DNA from: Glandiceps talaboti | Taxonomy: Eukaryota; Hemichordata; Enteropneusta; Spengelidae | NCBI RefSeq assembly: GCF_964340395.1 | Contig: NC_135565.1 | Coordinates: 1,489,001 to 1,553,000 of the forward strand | Reading direction: 5' to 3' | DNA: 64,000 nt | Shown: piece by piece, positions 1 through 13,800 of the stretch | Position numbering within the stretch: position 1 is the stretch's first letter | Layout: each line of letters begins with the position of its first letter | Made by a program: the position numbers and the translations under genes | The notes under the pieces: generated by a model | Seen by the model: only the letters and a program-made list of their open reading frames with translations | Databases searched by the model: none | What the model was told of the DNA's origin: nothing

Positions 1-1275
1 CACCATCCAAAACATAAATCACAGGCCTCTTTATGGAATCATCCAAAACATAAATCACAGGCCTCTTTATGGAACCATCCAAAACATAAATCACAGGCCT
101 CTTTATGGAATCATCCAAAACATAAATCACAGACCTCTTTATGGAATCATCCAAAACATAAATCACAGACCTCTTTATGGAATCATCCAAAACATAAATC
201 ACAAGCCTCTTTATGGAATCATCCAAAACATAAATCACAGGCCTCTTTATGGAATCATCCAAAACATAAATCACAGACCTCTTTATGGAATCATCCAAAA
301 CATAAATCACAGGCCTCTTTATGGAATCATCCAAAACATAAATCACAGACCTCTTTATGGAATCATCCAAAACATAAATCACAGGCCTCTTTATGGAATC
401 ATCCAAAACATAAATCACAGGCCTCTTTATGGAACCATCCAAAACATAAATCACAGGCCTCTTTATGGAATCATCCAAAACATAAATCACAGACCTCTTT
501 ATGGAATCATCCAAAACATAAATCACAGACCTCTTTATGGAATCATCCAAAACATAAATCACAGACCTCTTTATGGAATCATCCAAAACATAAATCACAG
601 GCCTCTTTATGGAATCATCCAAAACATAAATCACAAGCCTCTTTATGGAACCATCCAAAACATAAATCACAGACCTCTTTATGGAATCATCCAAAACATA
701 AATCACAGACCTCTTTATGGAATAATCTAAAACATAAATCACAGACCTCTTTATGGAACCATACAAAACATAAATCACAGGCCTCTTTATGGAATCATAC
801 AAAACATAAATCACAGACCTCTTTATGGAATCATCCAAAACATAAATCACAGACCTCTTTATGGAATAATCCAAAACATAAATCACAGACCTCTTTATGG
901 AACCATACAAAACATAAATCACAGGCCTCTTTATGGAATCATCCAAAACATAAATCACAGGCCTCTTTATGGAATCATCCAAAACATAAATCACAGACCT
1001 CTTTATGGAATCATCCAAAACATAAATCACAGACCTCTTTATGGAATCATCCAAAACATAAATCACAGACCTCTTTATGGAATCATCCAAAACATAAATC
1101 ACAGACCTCTTTATGGAATCATCCAAAACATAAATCACAGACCTCTTTATGGAATCATCCAAAACATAAATCACAGACCTCTTTATGGAATCATCCAAAA
1201 CATAAATCACAGACCTCTTTATGGAATCATCCAAAACATAAATCACAGGCCTCTTTATGGAACCATCCAAAACAT
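1..1275. repeat. 36-bp minisatellite, about 35 copies, runs off left edge
   Basis: Unit core is CATCCAAAACATAAATCACA followed by a GACCTCTTTATGGAAT-type end. Single-base variants (GGC/GAC, AAC/AAT, CATAC/CATCC) are shared between neighbouring copies. It lies in intron 6 of GTF2H1 and has no coding capacity of interest. Confidence 0.97.
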
Positions 1276-1289
1276 ATTATATCTTTAAA

Positions 1290-1465
1290 GTATCAGTGTG
1301 TTGTACTCCTGTATTAACTAGTACTGTGTTGTGCAGTTTAAAGTATGTGTGTTGTACTCCTATATTAACTAGTACTGTGTTGTGCAGTTTAAAGTATGTG
1401 TGTTGTACTCCTGTATTAACTAGTACTGTGTTGTGCAGTTTAAAGTATCAGTGTGTTGTACTATT
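1290..1465. repeat. 51-bp tandem repeat, about 3.3 copies
   Basis: Units contain GTATTAACTAGTACTGTGTT and GTGCAGTTTAAAGTAT. A 75-residue frame across it is a repeat artefact. Confidence 0.9.
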
Positions 1466-1696
1466 GACTGTGAATGTCATTTGACAATGCAATGAAAGTA
1501 CAGACATGAGTCTGATAGCGGTTTACAGTGCTGACTGCTAGCATGGCACGAATGCTATACCTTGCAGAATAACTGTAGATGTAAGAAATTTAACACAAAC
1601 AGTAAGAATGAGCAGATACTTTATTATGATCTGCCTGAACTTGTCAAAGTTTCTTGGGGTTTTGTCTGAAGGGAGGGAGCGCAAGGAGGATCTGAG

Positions 1697-2146
1697 TTTC
1701 TTTCTTTTTTTTTTCTTTTTTTTTTCTTTAAAAATAATTTTTGTGCTGGGAATTCCTCCTGTTATGCAGACAAATACAAACAAACAAACACAAATGCTAC
1801 AGAGATCCATTCGGGTTTGGGACTACGTGACAGGGCTATGTTGCACACTCTATATCACGTTGCTGTGGAACTGTCAAGGCTTTCCCAGTCAGACCACAGG
1901 CTATCCCAGAGTCACCCAGGCCCGGCATACATAGCACCTGCGGGCTCCGTGTGAGTAATCGTCCCTGACTTTTTGAGTCATTACTCCAGGAGTCCCCCCA
2001 AATTCGCACTCGTCTTGTGACACGGCTGAGTGATACAGCCTACCCATCGAGTCTGTAGAACACTCACCCTGGTTTTGGGTCGGTCACAGAACTCGTGACC
2101 TCCCGACTGCTAATCCTGTGCGCTAACCACTACGCTACAGGGAGCC
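1697..2146 (-). mobile_element. tRNA-derived SINE with target-site duplication
   Basis: Read on the minus strand, the head at about 2145 has tRNA-like promoter boxes: an A-box-like TAGCGTAGTGGTTAGCGC and a B-box region around GGTCACGAGTTCTGTGACC. The other end is an A-rich tail (T-rich on plus, about 1697-1732). The nine bases GGATCTGAG flank both sides (1688-1696 and 2147-2155), a typical target duplication. Flanks on both sides resemble the 38-bp array unit, so the SINE landed inside that array. The body (about 1740-2000) is unassigned. Confidence 0.75.
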
Positions 2147-3845
2147 GGATCTGAGGTCTTGAGTTTTTGTTCAAAAGGAGGGAGTGCAAGAGGGATCTGA
2201 GTTTCTTGAGTTTTGTCTAAAAGGAAGGAGCACAAGGGGGATCTGAGTTTTTGTCTAAAGGGAAGGAGCACAAGGGGGATCTGAGTTTTTGTCTAAAAGG
2301 AAGGAGCACAAGGGGGATCTGAGTTTTTGTCTAAAAGGAAGGAGCACAAGGGGGATCTGAGTTTTTGTCTAAAAGGAAGGAGCACAAGGGGGATCTGAGT
2401 TTTTGTCTAAAGGGAAGGAGCACAAGGGGGATCTGAGTTTTTGTCTAAAGGGAAGGAGCACAAGGGGGATCTGAGTTTTTGTCTAAAAGGAAGGAGCACA
2501 AGGGGGATCTGAGTTTTTGTCTAAAAGGAAGGAGCACAAGGGGGATTTGAGTTTTTGTCTAAAGGGAAGGAGCACAAGGGGGATCTGAGTTTTTGTCTAA
2601 AAGGAAGGAGCACAAGGGGGATCTGAGTTTTTGTCTAAAAGGAAGGAGCACAAGGGGGATCTGAGTTTTTGTCTAAAAGGAAGGAGCACAAGGGGGATCT
2701 GAGTTTTTGTCTAAAAGGAAGGAGCACAAGGGGGATCTGAGTTTTTGTCTAAAGGGAAGGAGCACAAGGGGGATCTGAGTTTTTGTCTAAAAGGAAGGAG
2801 CACAAGGGGGATCTGAGTTTTTGTCTAAAAGGAAGGAGCACAAGGGGGATCTGAGTTTTTGTCTAAAAGGAAGGAGCACAAGGGGGATCTGAGTTTTTGT
2901 CTAAAGGGAAGGAGCACAAGGGGGATCTGAGTTTTTGTCTAAAAGGAAGGAGCACAAGGGGGATCTGAGTTTTTGTCTAAAAGGAAGGAGCACAAGGGGA
3001 TCTGAGTTTTTGTCTAAAAGGAAGGAGCACAAGGGGGATCTGAGTTTTTGTCTAAAAGGAAGGAGCACAAGGGGGATCTGAGTTTTTGTCTAAAGGGAAG
3101 GAGCACAAGGGGGATCTGAGTTTTTGTCTAAAGGGAAGGAGCACAAGGGGGATCTGAGTTTTTGTCTAAAGGGAAGGAGCACAAGGGGGATCTGAGTTTT
3201 TGTCTAAAGGGAAGGAGCACAAGGGGGATCTGAGTTTTTGTCTAAAGGGAAGGAGCACAAGGGGGATCTGAGTTTTTGTCTAAAGGGAAGGAGCACAAGG
3301 GGGATCTGAGTTTTTGTCTAAAAGGAAGGAGCACAAGGGGGATATGAGTTTTTGTCTAAAGGGAAGGAGCACAAGGGGGATCTGAGTTTTTGTCTAAAGG
3401 GAAGGAGCACAAGGGGGATCTGAGTTTTTGTCTAAAAGGAAGGAGCACAAGGGGGATCTGAGTTTTTGTCTAAAAGGAAGGAGCACAAGGGGGATCTGAG
3501 TTTTTGTCTAAAAGGAAGGAGCACAAGGGGGATCTGAGTTTTTGTCTAAAGGGAAGGAGCACAAGGGGGATCTGAGTTTTTGTCTAAAGGGAAGGAGCAC
3601 AAGGGGGTATGAGTTTTTGTCTAAAGGGAAGGAGCACAAGGGGGATCTGAGTTTTTGTCTAAAGGGAAGGAGCACAAGGGGGGTATGAGTTTTTGTCTAA
3701 AGGGAAGGAGCACAAGGGGGATCTGAGTTTTTGTCTAAACGGAAGGAGCACAAGGGGGGTATGAGTTTTTGTCTAAAGGGAAGGAGCACAAGGGGGGTAT
3801 GAGTTTTTGTCTAAAAGGAAGGAGCACAAGGGGGATCTGAGCCTA
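2147..3845. repeat. 38-bp minisatellite, about 43 copies
   Basis: Unit contains GGATCTGAGTTTTTGTCTAA then AAGGAAGGAGCACAAGGG. Main variants are AAAAGG/AAAGGG and a GGGGTATGAG form near the right end. A diverged unit is also present left of the SINE at 1655-1696. Confidence 0.97.
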
Positions 3846-4006
3846 TATGACATACATGTAAGTTACATTTTGTTGAGAAAACCAAAAATACACATGTGAG
3901 CGACAGACTTTGACAGTCACATACAAAATGGTAGCCATCATAACCAGATTATAAGTCTGCCCCTATACACTTTCAAACATCAGATATAATATGTAGTCAT
4001 TCATAC

Positions 4007-4086
4007 CTCATTCAGAACTTGATCCTTCATACCTGTTAAATCCAACAGAGGATCCTGGATCTTTTTATTAACAATTTTCTTCATTT
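4007..4086 (-). CDS. GTF2H1: GTF2H1 exon 6
   Basis: The exon follows TTTGTGTTAG and reads EMKKIVNKKIQDPLLDLTGM then KDQVLNE, aligning with the PLLDLT block after the second BSD domain. It is 80 nt, enters in phase 1 and exits in phase 0 at donor GTATGA (4006-4001). Upstream of its acceptor (higher coordinates) lies the 36-bp array. A long open frame running from the array into this exon is an artefact. No further GTF2H1 exon was recognised between 1 and 4006, so intron 6 extends beyond the window. Confidence 0.9.
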
Positions 4087-4111
4087 CTAACACAAAAAAA
4101 AGAGGATAAAA

Positions 4112-7100
4112 TAAAGTATATAGACTGAATGAGAGTAGTAATAAAACTAAAGTATATAGACTAAATGAGAGTAGTAATAAAACTAAAGTATATAGACTGA
4201 ATGAGAGTAGTAATAAAACTAAAGTATATAGACTAAATGAGAGTAGTAATAAAACTAAAGTATATAGACTGAATGAGAGTAGTAATAAAACTAAAGTATA
4301 TAGACTAAATGAGAGTAGTAATATAACTAAAGTATATAGACTAAATGAGAGTAGTAATAAAACTAAAGTATATAGACTGAATGAGAGTAGTAATAAAACT
4401 AAAGTATATAGATTGAATGAGAGTAGTAATAAAACTAAAGTATATAGACAGAATGAGAGTAGTAGTAAAACTAAAGTATATAGACTGAATGAGAGTAGTA
4501 ATAAAACTAAAGTACATAGACTGAATGAGAGTAGTAATAAAACTAAAGTATATAGACTGAATGAGAGTAGTAATAAAACTAAAGTATATAGACTGAATGA
4601 GAGTAGTAATAAAACTAAAGTATATAGACTGAATGAGAGTAGTAATAAAACTAAAGTATATAGACTGAATGAGAGTAGTAATAAAACTAAAGTATATAGA
4701 CAGAATGAGAGTAGTAATAAAACTAAAGTATATAGACTGAATGAGAGTAGTAATAAAACTAAAGTATATAGACTAAATGAGAGTAGTAATAAAACTAAAG
4801 TATATAGATTGAATGAGAGTAGTAATAAAACTAAAGTATATAGACTAAATGAGAGTAGTAATAAAACTAAAGTATATAGACTAAATGAGAGTAGTAATAT
4901 AACTAAAGTATATAGACTAAATGAGAGTAGTAATAAAACTAAAGTATATAGACTGAATGAGAGTAGTAATAAAACTAAAGTATATAGACTGAATGAGAGT
5001 AGTAATAAAACTAAAGTATATAGACTGAATGAGAGTACTAAGATAACTAAAGTATATAGGCTAAATGAGAGTAGTAATAAAACTAAAGTATATAGACTGA
5101 ATGAGAGTAGTAATAAAACTAAAGTATATAGACTGAATGAGAGTAGTAATAAAACTAAAGTATATAGACTGAATGAGAGTAGTAATAAAACTAAAGTATA
5201 TAGACTGAATGAGAGTAGTAATAAAACTAAAGTATATAGACTGAATGAGAGTAGTAATAAAACTAAAGTATATAGACTGAATGAGAGTAGTAATAAAACT
5301 AAAGTATATAGACTGAATGAGAGTAGTAATAAAACTAAAGTATATAGACAGAATGAGAGTAGTAGTAAAACTAAAGTATATAGACTGAATGAGAGTAGTA
5401 ATAAAACTAAAGTACATAGACTGAATGAGAGTAGTAATAAAACTAAAGTATATAGACTGAATGAGAGTAGTAATAAAACTAAAGTATATAGACTGAATGA
5501 GAGTAGTAATAAAACTAAAGTATATAGACTGAATGAGAGTAGTAATAAAACTAAAGTATATAGACTGAATGAGAGTAGTAATAAAACTAAAGTATATAGA
5601 CTGAATGAGAGTAGTAATAAAACTAAAGTATATAGACTGAATGAGAATAGTAATAAAACTAAAGTATATAGACTGAATGAGAGTAGTAATAAAACTAAAG
5701 TATATAGACTAAATGAGAGTAGTAATAAAACTAAAGTATATAGACTGAATGAGAGTAGTAATAAAACTAAAGTATATAGATTGAATGAGAGTAGTAATAA
5801 AACTAAAGTATATAGACTGAATGAGAGTAGTAATAAAACTAAAGTATATAGACTAAATGAGAGTAGTAATAAAACTAAAGTATATAGACTAAATGAGAGT
5901 AGTAATAAAACTAAAGTATATAGACTGAATGAGAGTAGTAATAAAACTAAAGTATATAGACTGAATGAGAGTAGTAATAAAACTAAAGTATATAGACTGA
6001 ATGAGAGTAGTAATAAAACTAAAGTATATAGACTGAATGAGAGTAGTAATAAAACTAAAGTATATAGACTGAATGAGAGTAGTAATAAAACTAAAGTATA
6101 TAGACTGAATGAGAGTAGTAATAAAACTAAAGTATATAGACTGAATGAGAGTAGTAATAAAACTAAAGTATATAGACTGAATGAGAGTAGTAATAAAACT
6201 AAAGTATATAGACTAAATGAGAGTAGTAATAAAACTAAAGTATATAGACTGAATGAGAGTAGTAATAAAACTAAAGTATATAGACTGAATGAGAGTACTA
6301 AGATAACTAGAGTATATAGACTGAATGAGAGTAGTAATAAAACTAAAGTATATAGATTGAATGAGAGTAGTAATAAAACTAAAGTATATAGACTAAATGA
6401 GAGTAGTAATAAAACTAAAGTATATAGACTAAATGAGAGTAGTAATAAAACTAAAGTATATAGACTAAATGAGAGTAGTAATAAAACTAAAGTATATAGA
6501 CTAAATGAGAGTAGTAATAAAACTAAAGTATATAGACTGAATGAGAGTAGTAATAAAACTAAAGTATATAGACAGAATGAGAGTAGTAATAAAACTAAAG
6601 TATATAGACTGAATGAGAGTAGTAATAAAACTAAAGTATATAGACAGAATGAGAGTAGTAATAAAACTAAAGTATATAGACTGAATGAGAGTAGTAATAA
6701 AACTAAAGTATATAGACTAAATGAGAGTAGTAATAAAACTAAAGTATATAGATTGAATGAGAGTAGTAATAAAACTAAAGTATATAGACTAAATGAGAGT
6801 AGCAATAAAACTAAAGTATATAGATTGAATGAGAGTAGTAATAAAACTAAAGTATATAGACTGAATGAGAGTAGTAATAAAACTAAAGTATATAGACAGA
6901 ATGAGAGTAGTAATAAAACTAAAGTATATAGACTGAATGAGAGTAGTAATAAAACTAAAGTATATAGACTAAATGAGAGTAGTAATAAAACTAAAGTATA
7001 TAGATTGAATGAGAGTAGTAATAAAACTAAAGTATATAGACTAAATGAGAGTAGTAATAAAACTAAAGTATATAGATTGAATGAGAGTAGTAATAAAACT

Positions 7101-7417
7101 AAAGTATATAGACTGAATGAGAGTAGTAATAAAACTAAAGTATATAGACTGAATGAGAGTAGTAATAAAACTAAAGTATATAGACAGAATGAGAGTAGTA
7201 ATAAAACTAAAGTATATAGACTGAATGAGAGTAGTAATAAAACTAAAGTATATAGACTGAATGAGAGTAGTAATAAAACTAAAGTATATAGACTAAATGA
7301 GAATAGTAATAAAACTAAAGTATATAGACTGAATGAGAGTAGTAATAAAACTAAAGTATATAGACTGAATGAGAGTAGTAATAAAACTAAAGTATATAGA
7401 TTGAATGAGAGTAGTAG
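4112..7417. repeat. 36-bp minisatellite, about 92 copies, in GTF2H1 intron 5
   Basis: The unit, reading on plus AATGAGAGTAGTAATAAAAC then TAAAGTATATAGACTG, is a multiple of three and stop-free in several frames. That explains the 934- and 1019-residue open frames on both strands. The array ends about 25 bp from the acceptor of exon 6 and about 125 bp from the donor of exon 5. Confidence 0.98.
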
Positions 7418-7543
7418 TACATCATGTCTTAGTTCTCAATATATTTATGAAGATCATTATTGCAAACTTTAGTTTTGCTTTGACAGAAAAATACGTCTTA
7501 TCATGATTTTTTTATGGAAAATTAGTTAAAATTCTGAGCATAC

Positions 7544-7693
7544 CTTTGTCATCACTCTTAGCACAGTCTGTAAACATGTCCTTGTTGCCAGTAGTGATTC
7601 TGTCTCTATGGAAATAATGGGACTGGAAGAAACGGGTCCAGAATTCACTTTCTGACATCTCATCAGGAACATTTTCTGCATGTTTTTTTTTCA
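7544..7693 (-). CDS. GTF2H1: GTF2H1 exon 5 (BSD domain 2)
   Basis: The exon begins after TTTTCAG with TG completing a Val codon (YPA|V), then [20 protein letters not shown] and [20 protein letters not shown], ending CAKSDDK. This is the second BSD domain with the [16 protein letters not shown] signature, one of the most conserved p62 blocks. It is 150 nt with phase 1 at both ends and donor GTATGC at 7543. Reading on past the donor (ILTNFP then stop) is intronic. Confidence 0.95.
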
Positions 7694-7699
7694 CTGAAA

Positions 7700-9170
7700 A
7701 TGAAATAATAACATAACAAGTGGTTTATTTACCCAAATAACTATTTACAAACCACCTTGAAAGAAAGGCAATGGTAAAAAAAGAAGTCTTTGTACAAGAA
7801 ACAACTCCCTCCAGAAATACTTTACTTCTATGTGACTGAATGGAGACATGATTTAAAAGAAATTGGTGAAAACAAATAAATGCCACTCACATGATTCCGT
7901 AAAAATTATGTGAGCACCAAAAATAATGCTTGTGTACAGTTCTTTCCTTCAATATTACTTGTAAACATGATTTAAAGAAATTGTCAATATGAAAACACTA
8001 CAATATATCTGTGATCATCAGGAATTGGCTTGATTTTGACCTGAAGGTCAAGGTCAAGGGCAAAGTCTCAAAGGATAGCATGCATCTGATAATATGGGAT
8101 AGACACAGTTTCTGAGTTATACAGTAAATAATGATTTTTGGTATCGCATATCTGCGCTATCCAGTGTTAATAGTGCAAAATGCTCAGTAGCTGAACCCAC
8201 AGCAAGCTTTTTAAATGCTATCTGCCGAAGTACTACAGTGTTATTCCACGGTAGAAAGTAACAATGCTATGTCCTCTTTGTCCTACATTATCAGCCTGCA
8301 GAAGGCATTTCAAGTCCAATTATTTCAACTTCTTCTTTATATAGTGGGTAACGTCAATCAAGGTACGAGTTTGATTTCTGTTCACTTTTTGCCAACATGA
8401 AGGGGTCATGTGAGAAACACATTACAATGCTTACGCCTGGGCAGAGGAGGCTAGAAGGGGGTGCAGAGCATGATGGGTAAAAAACCGTGCGCCTCCATTG
8501 TGTACACTTTGCTTGTGTGGTACGTTTACAATGGTGGCTGCTCAATGCTAACCAGCTGTGTTTTGTGGTATTTTCAAATTGCCGTAACTTTCACAAGAAT
8601 TCATCATTTTAGATACTATAAAAGCAAAAATCTAGACTGATACTTCTTCCTCCGTGGTATAAGAATCAATTTTGTAATGATTGATAGGAATACTGATTTT
8701 TCGGCAATTTCGTGACGAATACTTGACATGGCCTGAGGTCGTAAATTTCAGCCCGGTTTTTCGTCCATTTGTTTTTTCACCCAAAATTTACAAATTTGGC
8801 TATAATAAATGGCTATAGTAAGAAAAAAGAAAGGTCTGTTCAAGATTTGCGGTAGAAAGTGGGTGATTTGACTGGAGTCGAAGGTGACCTCATTTGACAA
8901 GCGATGTGACAAAGCAAAGAGATGAGCTTCTCACATTAACTCAGTGCTCAACTACTAAATCACCATTCACACCCAATTTCGCACAGGTTTGAGATATTTT
9001 CAAGTAACAAGTAAATTTGATATTACCCCACAATTGCATGTAATAGTAGTAGTTTCTGAGTTTTGTGACCATAAATACCACCAATGGCATTGTAGCACTA
9101 CTGTAGTTAATGAAAATGTTTATCCATATGATATGCTAGTCCATGCTAACAATTAGTGTTCATTTGCTGA
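7700..9170. other. Intronic sequence without recognised genes
   Basis: This part of GTF2H1 intron 4 is AT-rich and non-repetitive at short range. Around 8030-8080 there is a GACCTGAAGGTCAAGGTCAA stretch that looks like dispersed-repeat sequence. Short frames at 8215-8545 show no family resemblance. Confidence 0.5.
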
Positions 9171-9725
9171 ATGACTATCCAGTTGCCAATCCAACCATGT
9201 TGCTATCTTTGAGATATACGTGATCATTTGGCTGTTGCTATGGGCGTGGTCACGTTGTTAGATATATTTACATACATTTTTGAATGTTTTTGTTCACTTG
9301 TGTATGAATTCCTGAGATTATCTTTGCAATATACATGATCATTTGGCTGTTGCTATGGGCGTGGTCTTGTTGCTAGGCATACTTGCATACATTTTTTGAA
9401 TATTTATTCATTTGTCTTTCAATTCCTGTTATCTTTGCAATATACATGATTATGTGGCTGTTGCTATGGGCATGCTCTTGTTGCTATGCAAATTTACATA
9501 CATTTTTTTATGTTTATTCAATTGTCTATTAATGCCTGTTATCTTTGTGAAATACCTCACCGTTTTGCTGTTGCTATAGCATGGTCATGGTTACTAGAGA
9601 TATTTGCATACATTTTTTGAATGTTTACTCACTTGCCTACCAGATGTTGTTATTTAACCAAAATATACACTCGTTTGGTTGTTGCTAAGGGTGTGGTCAT
9701 GGTTGCTAGGACCAATTGTGTCAAA
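9040..9725. repeat. Dispersed repeat family B with internal ~110-bp units (copy 1)
   Basis: Starts with CCAATGGCATTGTAGCACTA, then about five diverged units carrying GCTGTTGCTATGGGCGTGGT followed by TTGCTAGGCATA and TTTACATACATTTT. The same order (CCAATGGCATTGTGGCAC, then GTGGTCTTGTTGCTAGGCAT units) recurs at 20700-21115, and the unit core reappears at 63964-64000. Confidence 0.75.
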
Positions 9726-9899
9726 ATATTTTGAAGAAAATCTGCAGAATAACAGTTCTAGAAACATCTCACCAAATTTCAGTCTCATTGACCAAGCACT
9801 TTTTTAGATAAATTTTGACAAAAATTCACTTTTTGACACCTAATTTTCATATTACTTTTGAGCTCATTATATGCTTAATATTTCTTCATCTATACACCC

Positions 9900-10013
9900 A
9901 CAGATGCACCCCTCGTAAATTTCAGCCCAATCTGCTCAGCATAGTTTTTGACTTTAAGTTGTACACAAACACCCACACGCATGCACACATGCACGTACAC
10001 ACGCACGCATATG

Positions 10014-10046
<33 letters not shown>

Positions 10047-10360
10047 ACACACACACACACTCACACACACACTCACACACACACGCACTCACACACACAC
10101 ACTCACACTCACACACACACATACACACTCACACTCACACACACACACTCACACTCACACACACTCACACACACACACACTCACACACACTCACACTCAC
10201 ACTCACACACACACACACACACTCACACACACACACTCACACTCACACACTCACACTCACACACACACACACATACACACTCACACACACTCACACTCAC
10301 ACACACACTCACTCACACTCACACACACACACACACACTCACACACACACTCACTCACAC

Positions 10361-10394
<34 letters not shown>

Positions 10395-10715
10395 ACACAC
10401 ACACTCACACTCACACACACACACATACACATACCAGTACACACAGATGGACAGACACCTCAGTGGTACTCATAGTAATAATCTTAATAGTTGATTTGTC
10501 ATAATTATTAAATGAATGATTTTTTCATAATTGGGCAATAGGATAACTCTGCAAGCTCCAAATTTCACAGTTTCATATCATCAGTTTCCAATTAAGTGGT
10601 ACAACATCTATAGTTCAGAATTTTGCATTCCATCAATGTGCATAGGTCCAAAAATCTATGGTTTGTGGGAGGCATTCAGTTTAAATCTGGTTAATCACCC
10701 ATACTGCTGTATCAA
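9900..10715. repeat. Dispersed repeat family A, copy 1, with CA microsatellite
   Basis: The stretch before the CA tract (TTTTTGACTTTAAGTTGT) and the block after it (GCAAGCTCCAAATTT, CCAATTAAGTGGTAC, AAAATCTATGGTTT, GGCATTCAGTTTAAATCTGG) are shared in the same order with 22540-23215. The CA/TC-interrupted tract spans about 9964-10438. Long His/Thr-rich frames here are microsatellite artefacts. Confidence 0.8.
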
Positions 10716-10852
10716 ATATTGTACAAAGATTTCCTGCAAAGATATGGTGAACTTTTCAATCTCATTCCATACTTTTGCATATGTGAATGATATAGCAAAC
10801 TGTCCAAAATTGGTTCAACCCAAACTACACATTTCCAATCTCTGATGCCATC

Positions 10853-13800
10853 ATCTACACGTATATGTACATGTCCTACATCACATACCATCTACATCTA
10901 CATGTACATATCCTACATCACATACCATCTACACGTACATGTACATGTCCTACACCACATACCATCTACACGTACATGTACATGTCCTACATCACATACC
11001 ATCAACATGTACATGTACATGTCCTACACCACATACCATCTACACATACATGTACATGTCCTACATCACATACCATATACACGTACATGCACATGTCCTA
11101 CATCACATACCATATACACGTACATGTACATGTCCTACATCACATACCATCTACACATACATGTACATGTCCTACATCACATACCATCTACACATACATG
11201 TACATGTCCTACATCACATACCATATACACGTACATGTACATGTCCTACATCACATACCATATACACGTACATGTACATATCCTACACCACATACCATCT
11301 ACATGTACATGTACATATCCTACATCACATACCATCTACACGTACATGTACATGTCCTACATCACATACCATATACATGTACATGTACATGTCCTACATC
11401 ACATACCATCTACACGTACATGTACATATCCTACATCACATACCATCTACACGTACATGTACATATCCTACATCACATACCATCTACACGTACATGTACA
11501 TGTCCTACATCACATACCATATACATGTACATGTACATGCCCTACATCACATACCATCTACACGTACATGTACATGTCCTACATCACATACCATCTACAC
11601 GTACATGTACATGTCCTACATCACATACCATCTACATGTACATGTACATGCCCTACATCACATACCATCTACACGTACATGTACATGCCCTACATCACAT
11701 ACCATATACACGTACATGTACATGCCCTACATCACATACCATCTACACGTACATGTACATATCCTACATCACATACCATCTACACATACATGTACATATC
11801 CTACATCACATACCATCTACACGTACATGTACATATCCTACATCACATACCATCTACACGTACATGTACATGTCCTACATCACATACCATATACACGTAC
11901 ATGTACATGTCCTACATCACATACCATCTACACGTACATGTACATGTCCTACATCACATACCATCTACACGTACATGTACATGTCCTACATCACATACCA
12001 TCTACACGTACATGTACATGTCCTACATCACATACCATCTACACGTACATGTACATGTCCTACACCACATACCATCTACACGTACATGTACATGTCCTAC
12101 ATCACATACCATCTACACGTACATGTACATGTCCTACATCACATACCATCAACACGTACATGTACATGTCCTACATCACATACCATATACACGTACATGT
12201 ACATGTCCTACATCACATACCATCTACACGTACATGTACATATCCTACATCACATACCATATACACGTACATGTACATGTCCTACATCACATACCATCTA
12301 CATGTACATGTACATGCCCTACATCACATACCATCTACACGTACATGTACATGTCCTACATCACATACCATCTACACGTACATGTACATATCCTACATCA
12401 CATCCCATCTACACGTACATGTACATGCCCTACATCACATACCATATACACGTACATGTACATGCCCTACATCACATACCATCTACACGTACATGTACAT
12501 ATCCTACATCACATCCCATCTACACGTACATGTACATGCCCTACATCACATACCATATACACGTACATGTACATGCCCTACATCACATACCATCTACACG
12601 TACATGTACATATCCTACATCACATACCATCTACACATACATGTACATGTCCTACATCACATACCATATACACGTACATGTACATGCCCTACATCACATA
12701 CCATCTACACGTACATGTACATATCCTACATCACATACCATCTACACATACATGTACATGTCCTACATCACATACCATATACACGTACATGTACATGCCC
12801 TACATCACATACCATCTACATGTACATGTACATGCCCTACATCACATACCATATACACGTACATGTACATATCCTACATCACATACCATCTACACGTACA
12901 TGTACATGCCCTACATCACATACCATCTACACATACATGTACATGTCCTACATCACATACCATCTACACGTACATGTACATGCCCTACATCACATACCAT
13001 CTACACGTACGTGTACATGTCCTACATCACATACCATCTACACGTACATGTACATATCCTACATCACATACCATCTACACGTACATGTACATGTCCTACA
13101 TCACATACCATCTACACATACATGTACATGTCCTACATCACATACCATCTACACGTACATGTACATATCCTACATCACATACCATCTACACGTACATGTA
13201 CATGCCCTACATCACATACCATATACACGTACATGTACATGCCCTACATCACATACCATATACATGTACATGTACATGCCCTACATCACATACCATCTAC
13301 ACGTACATGTACATGCCCTACATCACATACCATCTACACGTACATGTACATGCCCTACATCACATACCATCTACACGTACATGTACATGTCCTACATCAC
13401 ATACCATCTACACGTACATGTACATGCCCTACATCACATACCATCTACATGTACATGTACATGCCCTACATCACATACCATCTACACGTACATGTACATG
13501 CCCTACATCACATACCATCTACATGTACATGTACATGCCCTACATCACATACCATCTACACGTACATGTACATGCCCTACATCACATACCATCTACACGT
13601 ACATGTACATGCCCTACATCACATACCATCTACACGTACATGTACATGCCCTACATCACATACCATCTACACGTACATGTACATGCCCTACATCACATAC
13701 CATATACACGTACATGTACATGCCCTACATCACATACCATCTACATGTACATGTACATGCCCTACATCACATACCATCTACACGTACATGTACATGCCCT

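Noticed and set aside
1-1275. CRISPR-like array (36-bp repeats)
   Set aside because: Units are contiguous with no spacers and the locus is a eukaryotic intron.
2056-2150. A functional tRNA gene
   Set aside because: Only promoter-box resemblance; no intact acceptor stem, and it is joined to an A-tailed body with target duplications, so it is a SINE head.
4001-7472. 934- and 1019-residue open frames on opposite strands
   Set aside because: Both come from a 36-bp unit that is a multiple of three and stop-free. The minus frame only joins GTF2H1 exon 6 because the intronic array has no stops. A true acceptor (TTAG) separates them.
9815-10504. His/Thr-rich open frames
   Set aside because: CA microsatellite artefacts; the same applies to the TATG tracts at 20095-20668 and 33165-33325.
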